A stretch of DNA of 64,000 bases from Aldehydirespirator sp965219165 (GTDB taxonomy: Bacteria > Actinomycetota > Acidimicrobiia > Acidimicrobiales > Aldehydirespiratoraceae). Made by a program: the position numbers and the translations under genes. The stretch's first letter is position 1, and each line of letters starts with the position of its first letter. Positions 25,463-34,074 of the stretch are shown here, in pieces. The stretch is taken from contig CBDCMW010000002.1 of assembly GCA_965219165.1 (NCBI GenBank), positions 1,984,001 to 2,048,000 on the forward strand. The letters run 5' to 3'. The notes beneath the pieces are model-generated. The model saw only the letters and a list, made by a program, of their open reading frames with translations, did not search any database and was not told the DNA's origin.

Positions 25463-26117
25463 CCGACATCGGGCCCCCGATCCCGCATGATCGCCAGCTC
25501 GACGCAGCCGACATCCGGTACCTGTTCGACCGCTTGTCGTCACACCTGCGCGAAGCCGGCTCGACCGGCCACCACCTCATGATCGCCGGAGGCGCCGCCC
25601 TAGCGCTGATGTGGGAAGACCGCACCACCCACGACGTCGACGTCCTCGAGCACCGCTTCAGCGCCCCACAGCACCAAGGAGCCCAGCGTCGCACCGCAGC
25701 GGTCGACTTCATCTCCATGCGCTTCCCCGCCGAGTTGGCGACCGCCGCCCGCCTCGTCGCCGAAGCCGAGGGACTCCCACGCAACTGGCTCAACGGGGCC
25801 GTGGCGATCTTCACCCCGGGCTGCGACCTCCACCCCAGGTCCTGCACCGCAGCGACTGCCTCACAATCGAAGCCCCCTCCCCCACCGTGCTACTCGCCAT
25901 GAAACTGCACGCGGCCCGCGACCAGGACCTCCACGACGCAGCCCGGCTCGCTCGCGACGCCGCGATCACAAACCCCGACCAACTCCTCGCCCTAGTCGCC
26001 GACGCCTACGGCACCGACGCCGCCACCGCTGACACAGCCGACTTCGCCGACCGTGCCCTGTCGCTCGCGCGTCGCAGCGAAGCGCCGGGATCTGCGACAG
26101 AAACGGCCCCGGGGTGA
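25459..26117 (+). CDS. Nucleotidyltransferase-fold protein (DUF6036/AbiEii-like toxin), one frameshift
   Basis: About 219 aa when repaired, ATG at 25459. The nucleotidyltransferase signature is HHLMIAGGAALALMWEDRTT followed by HDVDVL, which gives the G-G/A and D-x-D metal motifs. The frame breaks in the CCCC run at 25833-25836: adding one C joins FTPGCDLHP to QVLHRSDCLTIEAPSPTVLL and AMKLHAARDQDLHDAARLAR. That K-L-x-A-x-R-x-x-D-x-x-D pattern is the second conserved motif of AbiEii-like toxins. Members modify tRNA or other RNA 3' ends or proteins and act as type IV toxins or phage-defence effectors. The target here is unknown. Confidence 0.7.
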
Positions 26118-26764
26118 GGCCCCCGCAAGCGTCGGCCCTCTGCGGTTGTCTATAGCTCGATGCCCGCCGAGGGCCACGGCCGGCGGCGCTGGCGCGTGTC
26201 GAGGGACCGGCGCGAGGCGTGCACACAGTCGCTCAGCCGGTCGCAATCGTCGGTGTAGGCGCTGGCGACTACGGAGAATTTATGACTGACTGATCTTCTA
26301 GCGGGCGGCTCCGGGACTCGCGGCGCCGTAACGGAAACTATAATCCCGCTGAAACCGTCTAATAGCAAAAATTATATTATTTCTATGCCCTATTTATACT
26401 GTGTCAAAAGGCTCGAACCCGGATGGCCATGAACTCCAGGGCGGCGAGACTCAACTGTGAGCTTTCTCGCCGCATCGAGGCGTGGGATCAGCGTTCGAGC
26501 CGTTCACACCGCGCGAACATTGAGAACAAACTAGACTTTGTCTCTACCAATAATAAAATATCTCAACGGCGGTCTTCTGTTCGCCGGTTTCTGTCAGTGC
26601 GTACAATGACTGTGCCATGTCTGCCGTTGCCGCCGATCCACGCGCCAGTCCCCGAGCGCGTTGTTGGCGGGCCGCTCTCGCTGTCAGTCCGATCGCCATT
26701 GACGCGTCGGCGATCCATGCCATGACACGGTTCGCACAGGGGCCGCGCCCAGACGATAGAGACC
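26118..26764. other. Low-G+C intergenic region upstream of LysR gene
   Basis: About 650 bp without a convincing gene. Around 26330-26400 and 26510-26570 the sequence is strikingly A/T-rich compared with all surrounding DNA, including runs such as AAAATTATATTATTTC and TAATAATAAAATATC. This fits promoter DNA or a relic of transferred DNA. No tRNA or terminator is clear. Confidence 0.5.
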
Positions 26765-27709
26765 GTGTTGCGCCTGCCGCCGCTTGAGAGTCTGCGTTTC
26801 TTTGAGGCCGCGGCGCGCCATGAGAGCTTCGCGCGCGCCGCCGCGGAGCTCGGCGTCACCGCCGCGGCCGTCGCCCATCGGGTGAGGACCCTCGAGCAGC
26901 ATCTCGACGCCCGGCTGTTCGACCGCCGCCCGAGGGGCGTGGCGCTCAACAGCCGGGGCTTGGCCTACCTCAAGGAGGTGCAGCGGATCCTCGCAGAGGT
27001 CCACGGCGCCTCCGAGCGCCACAGCCGCCAACCTCGCCGCGTCAGGATCGTGTCAGTGGAGGCCGTCGCGGAGAAATGGCTGGCGCCGCGCCTGGCCGCG
27101 CTGGAGGCCGCCCATCCCGGCATCGCCATCGAGGTCGAGACCGACCACCGCGGCGTCGACCCGAACCGGCGCGACTTCGACGCCTGGATCGCCTACACCG
27201 GCGAGACCGCCGCGCCCCGTCCGATCACCCGGCGCGAGGACACCCTGCTCGAGGAGACCCTCTATGAAGAGCAGCTCATCGCGGTGTGCAGCCCCGGCCT
27301 GCTCGCAGAACGCGGCCGCCCCCAAAGCCCCGCCGAGCTGCACGACTGGCCCCTGCTGTATGACCTCGGATGGAACGCCGACTGGGCCTACTGGTCCGCC
27401 CGCCACAACCAGCCCGCCCCGGACCTCACCCGGGCTTCGGGGTTCCGTCTCTACAGCATGGTCATCGACGCCGCCGCCCGCGGGCTCGGCGCCGCCATCG
27501 GACGCCCAACGCTGATAGCGCACGAGCTCCAACACCAGACCCTGGTCCCCGTGCTCGAGCACCAGGCCGACACCCCCGAGCGCTGCTGCCTCATCACCAC
27601 CGCAGCCTCCCGAACCAGACCCCACGTCCAGGCATTCCGCCGATGGATCCTCCAACAAGCCCAAACCGCCAGCAAGCCCACCACCGACACAGACCCCAAC
27701 CAGCGGTGA
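26765..27709 (+). CDS. LysR-family transcriptional regulator, GcvA-like
   Basis: 314 aa, GTG at 26765. The N-terminal winged helix-turn-helix is LESLRFFEAAARHESFARAA then AELGVTAAAVAHRVRTLEQH and LFDRRPRGVALNSRGLAYL. The effector-binding domain follows (VSVEAVAEKWLAPRLAALEA, and AWIAYTGETAAPRP). It binds DNA as a tetramer and switches with a small ligand that cannot be predicted. The opening LPPLESLRFFEAAARH is typical of the GcvA/AmpR-like branch. The long A/T-rich region upstream probably holds its own operator. No divergent target gene is present next to it. Confidence 0.92.
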   Translation: MLRLPPLESLRFFEAAARHESFARAAAELGVTAAAVAHRVRTLEQHLDARLFDRRPRGVALNSRGLAYLKEVQRILAEVHGASERHSRQPRRVRIVSVEAVAEKWLAPRLAALEAAHPGIAIEVETDHRGVDPNRRDFDAWIAYTGETAAPRPITRREDTLLEETLYEEQLIAVCSPGLLAERGRPQSPAELHDWPLLYDLGWNADWAYWSARHNQPAPDLTRASGFRLYSMVIDAAARGLGAAIGRPTLIAHELQHQTLVPVLEHQADTPERCCLITTAASRTRPHVQAFRRWILQQAQTASKPTTDTDPNQR

Positions 27710-27807
27710 CCCGGTAGCCTCAACGGCTCGCACCCGCCGCCGCACAAGCCCGCACAAGCCCGCCAGGTGACATGTCGCCCTCGGCTTCTAGTCGGGGTGG
27801 CCGTCGC

Positions 27808-27963
27808 CTACGACCGCGGCGACGACCCCAAAGCGCCTTTTGGGTCGGTCTGCTCCTTGAGCAACTCGAAGGCCCGCTTGTTGACCGCCAGCTCGGTCTC
27901 GAGCTCGTGGATCCGTCTTCGGGCCGCGGCCAGCTCCACCGACTCCAGCGGCCGGATCTCCAT
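27808..27963 (-). pseudogene. IS3-family transposase OrfA remnant
   Basis: 51 codons encoding the C-terminal leucine-zipper end of an IS3-type OrfA: ELAAARRRIHELETELAVNK then RAFELLKEQTDPKG. The slippery stretch CCAAAAGG used by IS3 elements to shift into OrfB is present, and the -1 frame continues PKRRFGVVAAVV before a stop. The helix-turn-helix part and nearly all of OrfB are gone. It lies 12 bp downstream of the P450 gene, so an IS3 insertion or deletion has shaped this border. Confidence 0.7.
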
Positions 27964-27975
27964 GGTTGAGGAACT

Positions 27976-29241
27976 CTATTCAGCAGCCGAATGGCCTGCT
28001 GTTAGGTCATTGAATTCGATTGGCAGTGTCTTGAGCCCGCTCAACCGGTTGGTGCGGGTCCAGGTGGCGTCGCCGACGATCTCGATGTCGGTCCATCGAT
28101 CCAAGATGGCGTTTAGCATCACGTCGATCTCCAGTCGGGCCAAGTTGGCGCCCAGGCAGAAGTGGGGGCCGTGGCCAAAACCCATGTGGTTGTTGGGACT
28201 CCGGTCGATGCGGAATTCGAACGGGTCGCCGAACGCCGCCTCGTCCCGGTTGGCCGACATCTCCCACACCACCACCTTTTCCCCGGCTTTTATGGTCTGG
28301 CCTCCGAGCGCAGTGTCCGTCGTCGCGGTGCGGCGCTTGTAGACCGACGGCGTTGTCCACCGGACGATCTCCTCGATGGCCGATCCCATGAGCGACCGGT
28401 CCTCGGATAGTCGGGCCAGCTGTCGAGGCGCCTTCACCAGCTCCCACAAGCCCCCGGCGATGGCCTTACGGGTGGTCTCTGACCCGGCGGTGAACAGCAG
28501 CGTCCAGAACATCGCCACCTCGTCGCTGTCCAGCCGTGGCGGGTCTTGGTCGGGGAGCTCGCCGTGGATGACCACCGACAACAGATCGTCACCCAGTGTC
28601 TCAATGCGCTCCTCGATGAGGCGCTGACCGTACAAGAACATGTTGGTGCTGGCCTCGCTGGGCTCGTTGGGCATCTCCTCTCGGGTGAAAGTCTCCGAGG
28701 TGATGTCCACCCATCCGCACAGCATCCGCCGATCCTCGTCGGGCACGCCCAACAGCATGCAGATGGCTTGCAGGGGCAGCTCGGCCGCCACATCGACGAC
28801 CAGGTCGCATGACCCCCGCTCGCCAGGAGCAGGGGCCACGCTGTCGAGGATCTGGTGGGCCCTGGTAACGAGGTCGTCACGGATCCTACCGATCATCTTG
28901 GGGGTGAATCCCTTGTTCACCAGCTGCCGGATCCGCTGGTGGCGCGGGTCGTCCATCATGTTCAGGAGCTTCCCGCTCATCTCCAGGTCGTTGATGGTGG
29001 TGCCGCCGCAGGGGCGATCGCCGCCGGTGTGGCTGGAGTAGACCTTTGGGTTGCGGAACACCTCTACCACCAGATCATGGGTGCTCACACACCAGAATCC
29101 CTCACCGTCGGGGGTGCGTTCAGTGGGCTCGTGCCACCAGACCGGAGCCTGCTCTCGCAGCTGGATGAACGCCTCATGGGGGAACCCGTGGACGAAGGTC
29201 TGATAGCTGCTGAGGTCGGGAATGTCTAACGTGGCCATCAT
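27976..29241 (-). CDS. Cytochrome P450, CYP125/CYP142-like
   Basis: 421 aa from ATG at 29241, overlapping the stop of the dehydrogenase gene (ATGA). The frame is open upstream but carries no P450 sequence there. Heme-thiolate monooxygenase motifs are the I-helix TLLFTAGSETTRKAIAGGLW, K-helix EEIVRWTTPSVYKRRTA, VVWEMSANRDEAAFGDPFEF and the heme loop GFGHGPHFCLGANLARLE with the Cys ligand. The combination matches bacterial CYP125/142-type enzymes that oxidise steroid or isoprenoid side chains. Substrate assignment is inference. Its redox partners are not in the window. Confidence 0.9.
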   Translation of the reverse strand: MMATLDIPDLSSYQTFVHGFPHEAFIQLREQAPVWWHEPTERTPDGEGFWCVSTHDLVVEVFRNPKVYSSHTGGDRPCGGTTINDLEMSGKLLNMMDDPRHQRIRQLVNKGFTPKMIGRIRDDLVTRAHQILDSVAPAPGERGSCDLVVDVAAELPLQAICMLLGVPDEDRRMLCGWVDITSETFTREEMPNEPSEASTNMFLYGQRLIEERIETLGDDLLSVVIHGELPDQDPPRLDSDEVAMFWTLLFTAGSETTRKAIAGGLWELVKAPRQLARLSEDRSLMGSAIEEIVRWTTPSVYKRRTATTDTALGGQTIKAGEKVVVWEMSANRDEAAFGDPFEFRIDRSPNNHMGFGHGPHFCLGANLARLEIDVMLNAILDRWTDIEIVGDATWTRTNRLSGLKTLPIEFNDLTAGHSAAE

Positions 29242-30137
29242 TCCCCCTGGGGGGGTACGGGGACGGTGAATCCCGCCGCTGCCTCTAGCGACTCCAGCGC
29301 ACCGATGAAGTACATCTCCCCCAGGCCCATCTCCACCGATCGGGCCAGCACGCCGTGGGCGGCGCTGGTGAGCGGCAGCGGCGTGCCGATCTCCTCGGCA
29401 GACTCGAGGGCGAGGCGCAGGTCTTTCTCGGCCAATGCAAGGTCGTAGGTCGAGTCGTCCCACTGCCGGTTGACGATCAGCCCGGAGAGCGGCATATACA
29501 AGCCAGCCGAGCTCTTTCGGAGCACCTCCAAGAACTTCCGAAGGTCCAAGCCCGCCTTGGCGGCCATGAGGTACCCCTCTTCGAACACTTGGGTTCCAAC
29601 CAGGAACACCAGGTTGTTGATCAGCTTGATGAGCGTGCCGGTGCCCGACGGGCCGAGCCATTCGGTCTCGTCTTTGCCGAAGCACCTCAGCACGTCTTTG
29701 ACCCGGTTGAATGCCGCTTCATCGCCAGAGGGCATCAAAGTGAGGGTGCCCGCATCGGCACCCATGCTCCCACCCGAAACCGGGCAGTCGATGAAGTCAA
29801 CGCCGACGGCGGCACAGGCATCGAACAATTGTTTGGTGACTCCCGCGCTGTTGGTCGAGAGGTCGACCACCACCGAAGCCGGAGACCCGGCCGAAAGGAT
29901 GCCGCCTGCGCCTGCCACCACCGCAAGTGAAGCCTCGGGCGACGGCAAAGACAGAACAACGAACTCACAGACTTCTGCGACCCCCGCCGGATCGAGGGCC
30001 TCATTCGCTCCGGCTTCCACCAAACGCCGCCGGGCATCGCGGTCAAGGTCGGCCACAGTGAGCTCATATCCCGCCGCCAAGATGTGGCGGGCACACCCCC
30101 CACCAATGTTGCCCAGTCCGATGAGACCGACTTCCAT
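29238..30137 (-). CDS. 3-hydroxyisobutyrate dehydrogenase-type NAD(P)-dependent enzyme
   Basis: 299 aa, ATG at 30137. Beta-hydroxyacid dehydrogenase: Rossmann motif GLIGLGNIGGGCARHILAAG, the substrate motif DFIDCPVSGGSMGADAGTLT, and the catalytic lysine segment GTGTLIKLINNLVFL. The C-terminal all-helical dimer domain is full length. It oxidises a 3-hydroxy acid or reduces a semialdehyde. The gene precedes the P450 with a translational overlap, so the two likely act on the same compound: P450 hydroxylation of a branched chain, then oxidation. Confidence 0.9.
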   Translation of the reverse strand: MEVGLIGLGNIGGGCARHILAAGYELTVADLDRDARRRLVEAGANEALDPAGVAEVCEFVVLSLPSPEASLAVVAGAGGILSAGSPASVVVDLSTNSAGVTKQLFDACAAVGVDFIDCPVSGGSMGADAGTLTLMPSGDEAAFNRVKDVLRCFGKDETEWLGPSGTGTLIKLINNLVFLVGTQVFEEGYLMAAKAGLDLRKFLEVLRKSSAGLYMPLSGLIVNRQWDDSTYDLALAEKDLRLALESAEEIGTPLPLTSAAHGVLARSVEMGLGEMYFIGALESLEAAAGFTVPVPPQGE

Positions 30138-30552
30138 GAGCTGAACCCCTACAGGCAGCGTACCCGGGCCAGACCACTAACAGATCAGCATGCTGATCGA
30201 GTCGTCAAGGCCCCAGGTCGGCTGGAAAACAGCCACGCCGCCCCCAGGGAGGCTGCGCGGTTGCGGCCGCGGGCGGCCGCTCACAAACTGATGTTGTACG
30301 CGCCCGGACCTCCTGTCAGTCTGGCGCTTGACCACACAGCGTGACCGAAGTCCAGAATTTGCACGAAACAAACTAGTGCTTACACATCATGAATTTATGT
30401 CATATAGGGCTTGTATCGTGCGGGTCTGAAGCCTTATCGTATTGGCTGTATTTCACTTAGAAGATTGGGCGATGTTTCGTCATTGCGGCTGCAGTGACAT
30501 AGCAGGCTCGATCGGGTTACGGACTCAGTCGGAGATGTCAATTGCACAGAGT

Positions 30553-30580
30553 CATTAGAGGGGAAGGCATTAGAGGGGAA
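30553..30580 (+). repeat. 15-bp tandem repeat upstream of giant gene
   Basis: CATTAGAGGGGAA at 30553-30565 is repeated at 30568-30580, separated by GG. It could be a paired protein-binding site. Confidence 0.7.
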
Positions 30581-30639
30581 AGTGTCGAATTGGCTTCTGT
30601 GCAGGCGGCAGTGACGCGCGCACCGTCAGCGCGCCTCCG

Positions 30640-30654
30640 CCCCCCCCCCCCCCC
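30640..30654 (+). repeat. Homopolymeric C(15) tract
   Basis: Fifteen consecutive C, 112 bp upstream of the giant gene start. Such tracts change length by slipped-strand mispairing. In promoters they can switch expression by changing the spacing of regulatory elements, as in Bordetella fimbrial promoters. Its true length here is uncertain because homopolymers are error-prone in sequencing. Confidence 0.9.
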
Positions 30655-30766
30655 GAACGGCCGCGGTAGTGGGTTCACGTCTGTCAACGAACTGCGCACC
30701 GCTGTCTGAGCCCGGCGGGGCCGGTGGCCCCCGTAGCGCGGCGCTCCCGGACCCGCTGCCGGTCCC

Positions 30767-32531
30767 ATGAGACGCTCGCGGCGCTGGCTGAGTGCGCTTG
30801 TGGCGGCGGCGTTGCTGGCGTCGACCTCGCCGCTCGGCGTCCACGCAGCCTCCGCGGCAACACCGCGACAGGACGCCGAGCTCCGAGCCGCTGGCGAGCT
30901 CCGAGCCGCTGCCGAACTCCAAGCCGCTGCCGAGCTCCGAGCCGCTGGCGAGCCCCGAGCCGCTGGCGAGCTCCGAGCCGCCGGTAGTCGACTGGACGCG
31001 GCCGGCGACCAGCCGACCGGCGCGCAGAGCGGCCCGGTGCTGAGCCCCAGAGCGGCCGGCGAGCCCCGAGCGGCTGGCGACCAGCCGATCCCGGCCGGTA
31101 GTCGACTGGACGCGGCTGGCGACCAGCGGATCCCGGCCGGCTATCAGGCGACCCCGGCGCGCGGTGCGGCGGAGAGGGGCTCAGAAGGCGGGTCGGGGAA
31201 CGGCGTGCCGATCGAGGTCTCGGGGCGGTACCTGGGCCTGATGCGCCTGGAGGAGTTCTCGCGGCTGCCGACTCCCGAGGACGATGACAAGTCCTACTTG
31301 CGCGGCAACCGGAGCGTCAACGGGCTGTGGTCCGACGGGGCCACGCTGTGGGTGGCCGACGGGATGTCGAGCCAGGCCAGGCTGCGCGGGCTCGACTGCC
31401 CGGAGAACGCGGCGACCAGCAGCGAAGGCTGCGGCGTGGAGCTGGGGCCCGAGGTGCCGACGGGGTCGAGGCTGACCGACGACGGCCGGACGCTCTACTT
31501 CGACACCATCCCAGCGCTGACGGCGTACGACCTCGCCGGCGGGCACCGCATCCGCTCCCGCGACCTGCCGAACACGTCGACCTACGTGTACGAAGACTCC
31601 GGCTTCGGGGCAAATCCCGGCGGCGGCGGCGCCCGGGACGGGCTGGTGAAACCCGATGGCGTGTGGTCCGACGGGACCACGATCTGGGTGTCCGACGTCA
31701 GCCGGGTGGTCAAGGCGTACAAAGTGAGCTCGTTCGCAGAGAGAACCAGTACCGAAGCGGTGGCGAAGCTGCTGCCGGACCGGTCGTTGACGATGCCGAC
31801 GCGGTCGGTGCCGCGGGGCATCTGGTCCGACGGGACCACGATCTGGGTGGTCGACGCTTTCCGCGACGAGCGTGTCGGGGTGAACCGTCGCCCCAAGATG
31901 GTGGCGTTCGATCTCGCCAACGGGGACAGGGACGATTCTCGCGACATCACGGGCCTGAACGGCACTCCCGAGGGTGTGTGGTCCGACGGGGTCACCATGT
32001 GGGTGTCGACGTCACCCAGTTCGGTCAGCGAGGGGAGCCGTCCGGGCCGCGACAAGGTGCTGGCGTACTGGTTCAATCCCGAAGGCGGCCCGGCGGAACG
32101 CGACCCCGGCCGCGACCTGAAGCTTGCGACGCGAACCGCCTCGGGGCTGTGGTCCGACGGCGAGCAGATGTGGGTGGGCGACGGCGGCTCGGGCGTGCAC
32201 GTCTACTGCTTGGACAGCGCCGCATCGTGCCACGACGCCCCGCCCCGCTCGACGGATGCCACGACCGCGCTGGTCTATGCCGCCGGCAACATCGAGCTGG
32301 CGTCCGCCATCGAACAGCCCACCGGTATCTGGTCCGACGGCACCACGCTGTATGTGGCGGAGACCGACACCAACAAGATCTACCGCTACACCGTGGATGG
32401 TGAGGCACAAGGCACGGCGCTCGCTTTGGCGACGGGCAACACTGAGCCCAAGGGGCTGTGGTCCGACGGCACCACCATGTGGGTGGCGGACAGCTTGGAC
32501 AAGAAGCTGTACGCGTACACGCTCGAACCCC
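30767..32531 (+). CDS. Giant protein piece 1: signal peptide, low-complexity repeat, beta-propeller
   Basis: ATG at 30767. The signal peptide is MRRSRRWLSALVAAALLAST followed by SPLGVHAASA. Next come about 100 residues of 18-bp-encoded repeats rich in Ala, Arg, Glu and Gly, then seven blades with the repeated sequence WSDGTTIWVAD (near 31326, 31666, 31822, 31978, 32149, 32329 and 32458), an NHL/YVTN-like beta-propeller pattern. An extra C in the run at 32528-32531 breaks the frame; as written the frame ends at 32737. The next piece completes the propeller. The N-terminus indicates Sec-dependent export. Confidence 0.75.
30877..30990 (+). repeat. 18-bp minisatellite in the giant gene
   Basis: About six tandem copies of an 18-bp unit (GAGCTCCGAGCCGCTGGC with variants). 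In the frame used here it encodes ELRAAG repeats; one frame over it encodes SSEPLA repeats. A second pair of repeats (around GGTAGTCGACTGGACGCGG) lies at about 30984 and 31099. Confidence 0.85.
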
Positions 32532-34074
32532 TGGGCGCACGACACGACCAAGGATCACAATTTGCCGGGCCTCGATCGCGACACGGATCCGGACTTTCTG
32601 TCGGACAATTCGCTGTGGGGTGTGTGGTCGGACGGTTCCATCATCTGGGTGACCAACGAGTTCGTGAACCTCAATTCAGGCGATACCAGGGGCAGGGTCA
32701 CGGCGTTCAACACCGTCGACGGGTCCGTGAACGATGACCTGACCTTTGACTTGGTCCCATCGCTCTTTTCTCCCCAGGGGATCTCGTCCGACGGATTCAC
32801 GATGTGGGTTGTGGACGATGGTCGGAACGTCCTGGCGTACGAACTCGACACTGGCCGGCGCCTGCCCCACAAGGACATCGATACGCTAGCTGTGGGATTC
32901 GAGCACATCTCGGCTTTTTCTCGACGCACTTCCGTCGGAATCAGGTCTCCACTGGGGATCCACATCGGCGACGCCGGCAGCGCCTTCCCGAAGCAGTGGC
33001 CGCGCACGCTGCCCTCGGGGTGCGTCGAGACCACGCCCCCGCCCGGCGCCTTCGACGATCCCGACCCCCAGTCCATCCCGCCCGAGCAATCGGAGTGCCA
33101 GCGCTACGGCCGGATGATGTGGGTCGTGGACGCCAACGAGGACACGATCTACACGGTGCGGCTGCACCCCGACCTGTTCGACGAAACCGTCCCAGAGGAC
33201 TTCGCGCCTCAGCGGGCCTCGATGCGGGTGACGGGCCACCGCGAGCTGACCGTGAGCTGGCAGGCGCCGGTTGTGGGCAGCGCCGGGGTCAGCGGCTGGC
33301 AGGTCCAGTGGCGCGAGCAGGCCACCACCGGCCAGACCCCCGCCGCCTGGACCGTCGTCGACATCGACGACCCGTCGCAGCGGTCCTACACCATCAAGGA
33401 CCTCACCCGGGGCACTGCCTATGAGGCGCGGGTGCTCGCCGTGTACACCGACGGCAGCACCAGCGTCCACTCCGAGACAGCCGGCGCGACGGCGATCGAG
33501 CAGCCGGGCCAGATCAGCCTGAAGGTGATCCCCGACGTAGGACTGCTGGCGCTGTCGTGGAAGGCGCCCTCCGACGGGGGCGGCACGATCACCAGCTACC
33601 AGGTGGAGCACAAGCTCGCCACCGAGAGCGACTACACGACGGTCTACATAACGGTGGACGGCGACAGCCCCACCGCCCTCACCCACACGATCGAGGAGCT
33701 CGAGAACGACACGCGCTACGACGTGCGTGTCCGGGCGGTGAACGCTGCGGGCGGAGGCGACTGGTCGGCGACCGTCACCGCGGCGCCCGGCGAGCAGACG
33801 GTGCTGGCCGCCGCCAAGGCCGCCGCCAAGGTCGCGGCCGACAGCAGCGACGACTACAAGCTCATCGAGCTGACGTTCAACCGCGCCCTCGACGCCACCA
33901 ACCTGCCGCCGCCGGCGCTCTTCGGCGTGACTGTCGACAACGCCGCAGCCGCCACGCCGGCCGTCGTCGCCGTCGTCGCCGACGACGACAACGTCGTCAA
34001 CACGGTGGTGCTGACCATGGCCACCGAGATCGCCGCGGGCGTGCCGGTGACGGTCTCCTACACCGACCCCCCCC
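32532..34074 (+). CDS. Giant protein piece 2: end of beta-propeller, FN3 domains, SWM-type domain
   Basis: Continues with AHDTTKDHNLPGLDRDTDPD and further propeller blades (GVWSDGSIIWVTNE, GISSDGFTMWVVDD and a final MMWVVDANEDTIYTVRL). Two FN3 domains follow (about 33200-33500 and 33505-33790, for example GVSGWQVQWREQATTGQTPA and ITSYQVEHKLATESDYTTVY). Then comes an SWM-type domain with YKLIELTFNRALDATNLPPP. The frame breaks in a run of eight C at 34067-34074; seven C would give YTDPPDFDDPTGVLQ and join the next piece. As written, this frame ends at 34265. Confidence 0.72.
34067..34074 (+). repeat. C(8) run at a frame break
   Basis: Eight consecutive C at the junction of pieces 2 and 3. Seven would restore the frame. 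It is a possible contingency locus or a sequencing insertion. Confidence 0.8.

Larger units (their letters stand above)
30138..30766 (+). promoter_or_regulatory. Long upstream region of the giant gene with poly-C tract
   Basis: 629 bp with no supported gene. The middle (about 30350-30500) is A/T-rich and probably carries the promoter. A 15-bp unit CATTAGAGGGGAAGG occurs twice in tandem at 30553-30580. Further down is an uninterrupted run of 15 C at 30640-30654. No clear ribosome site precedes the ATG at 30767. Confidence 0.5.

Noticed and set aside
26400..26440. tRNA 3'-end-like sequence (GGCTCGAACCCGGATGG)
   Set aside because: No acceptor, anticodon or D-arm pairing was found on either side.
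29242..29685. Upstream extension of the P450 frame
   Set aside because: It lies inside the dehydrogenase gene in another frame; ATG 29241 gives a normal P450 length and an ATGA overlap.
30877..30990. CRISPR-like repeats in the giant gene
   Set aside because: An 18-bp coding minisatellite without spacers.
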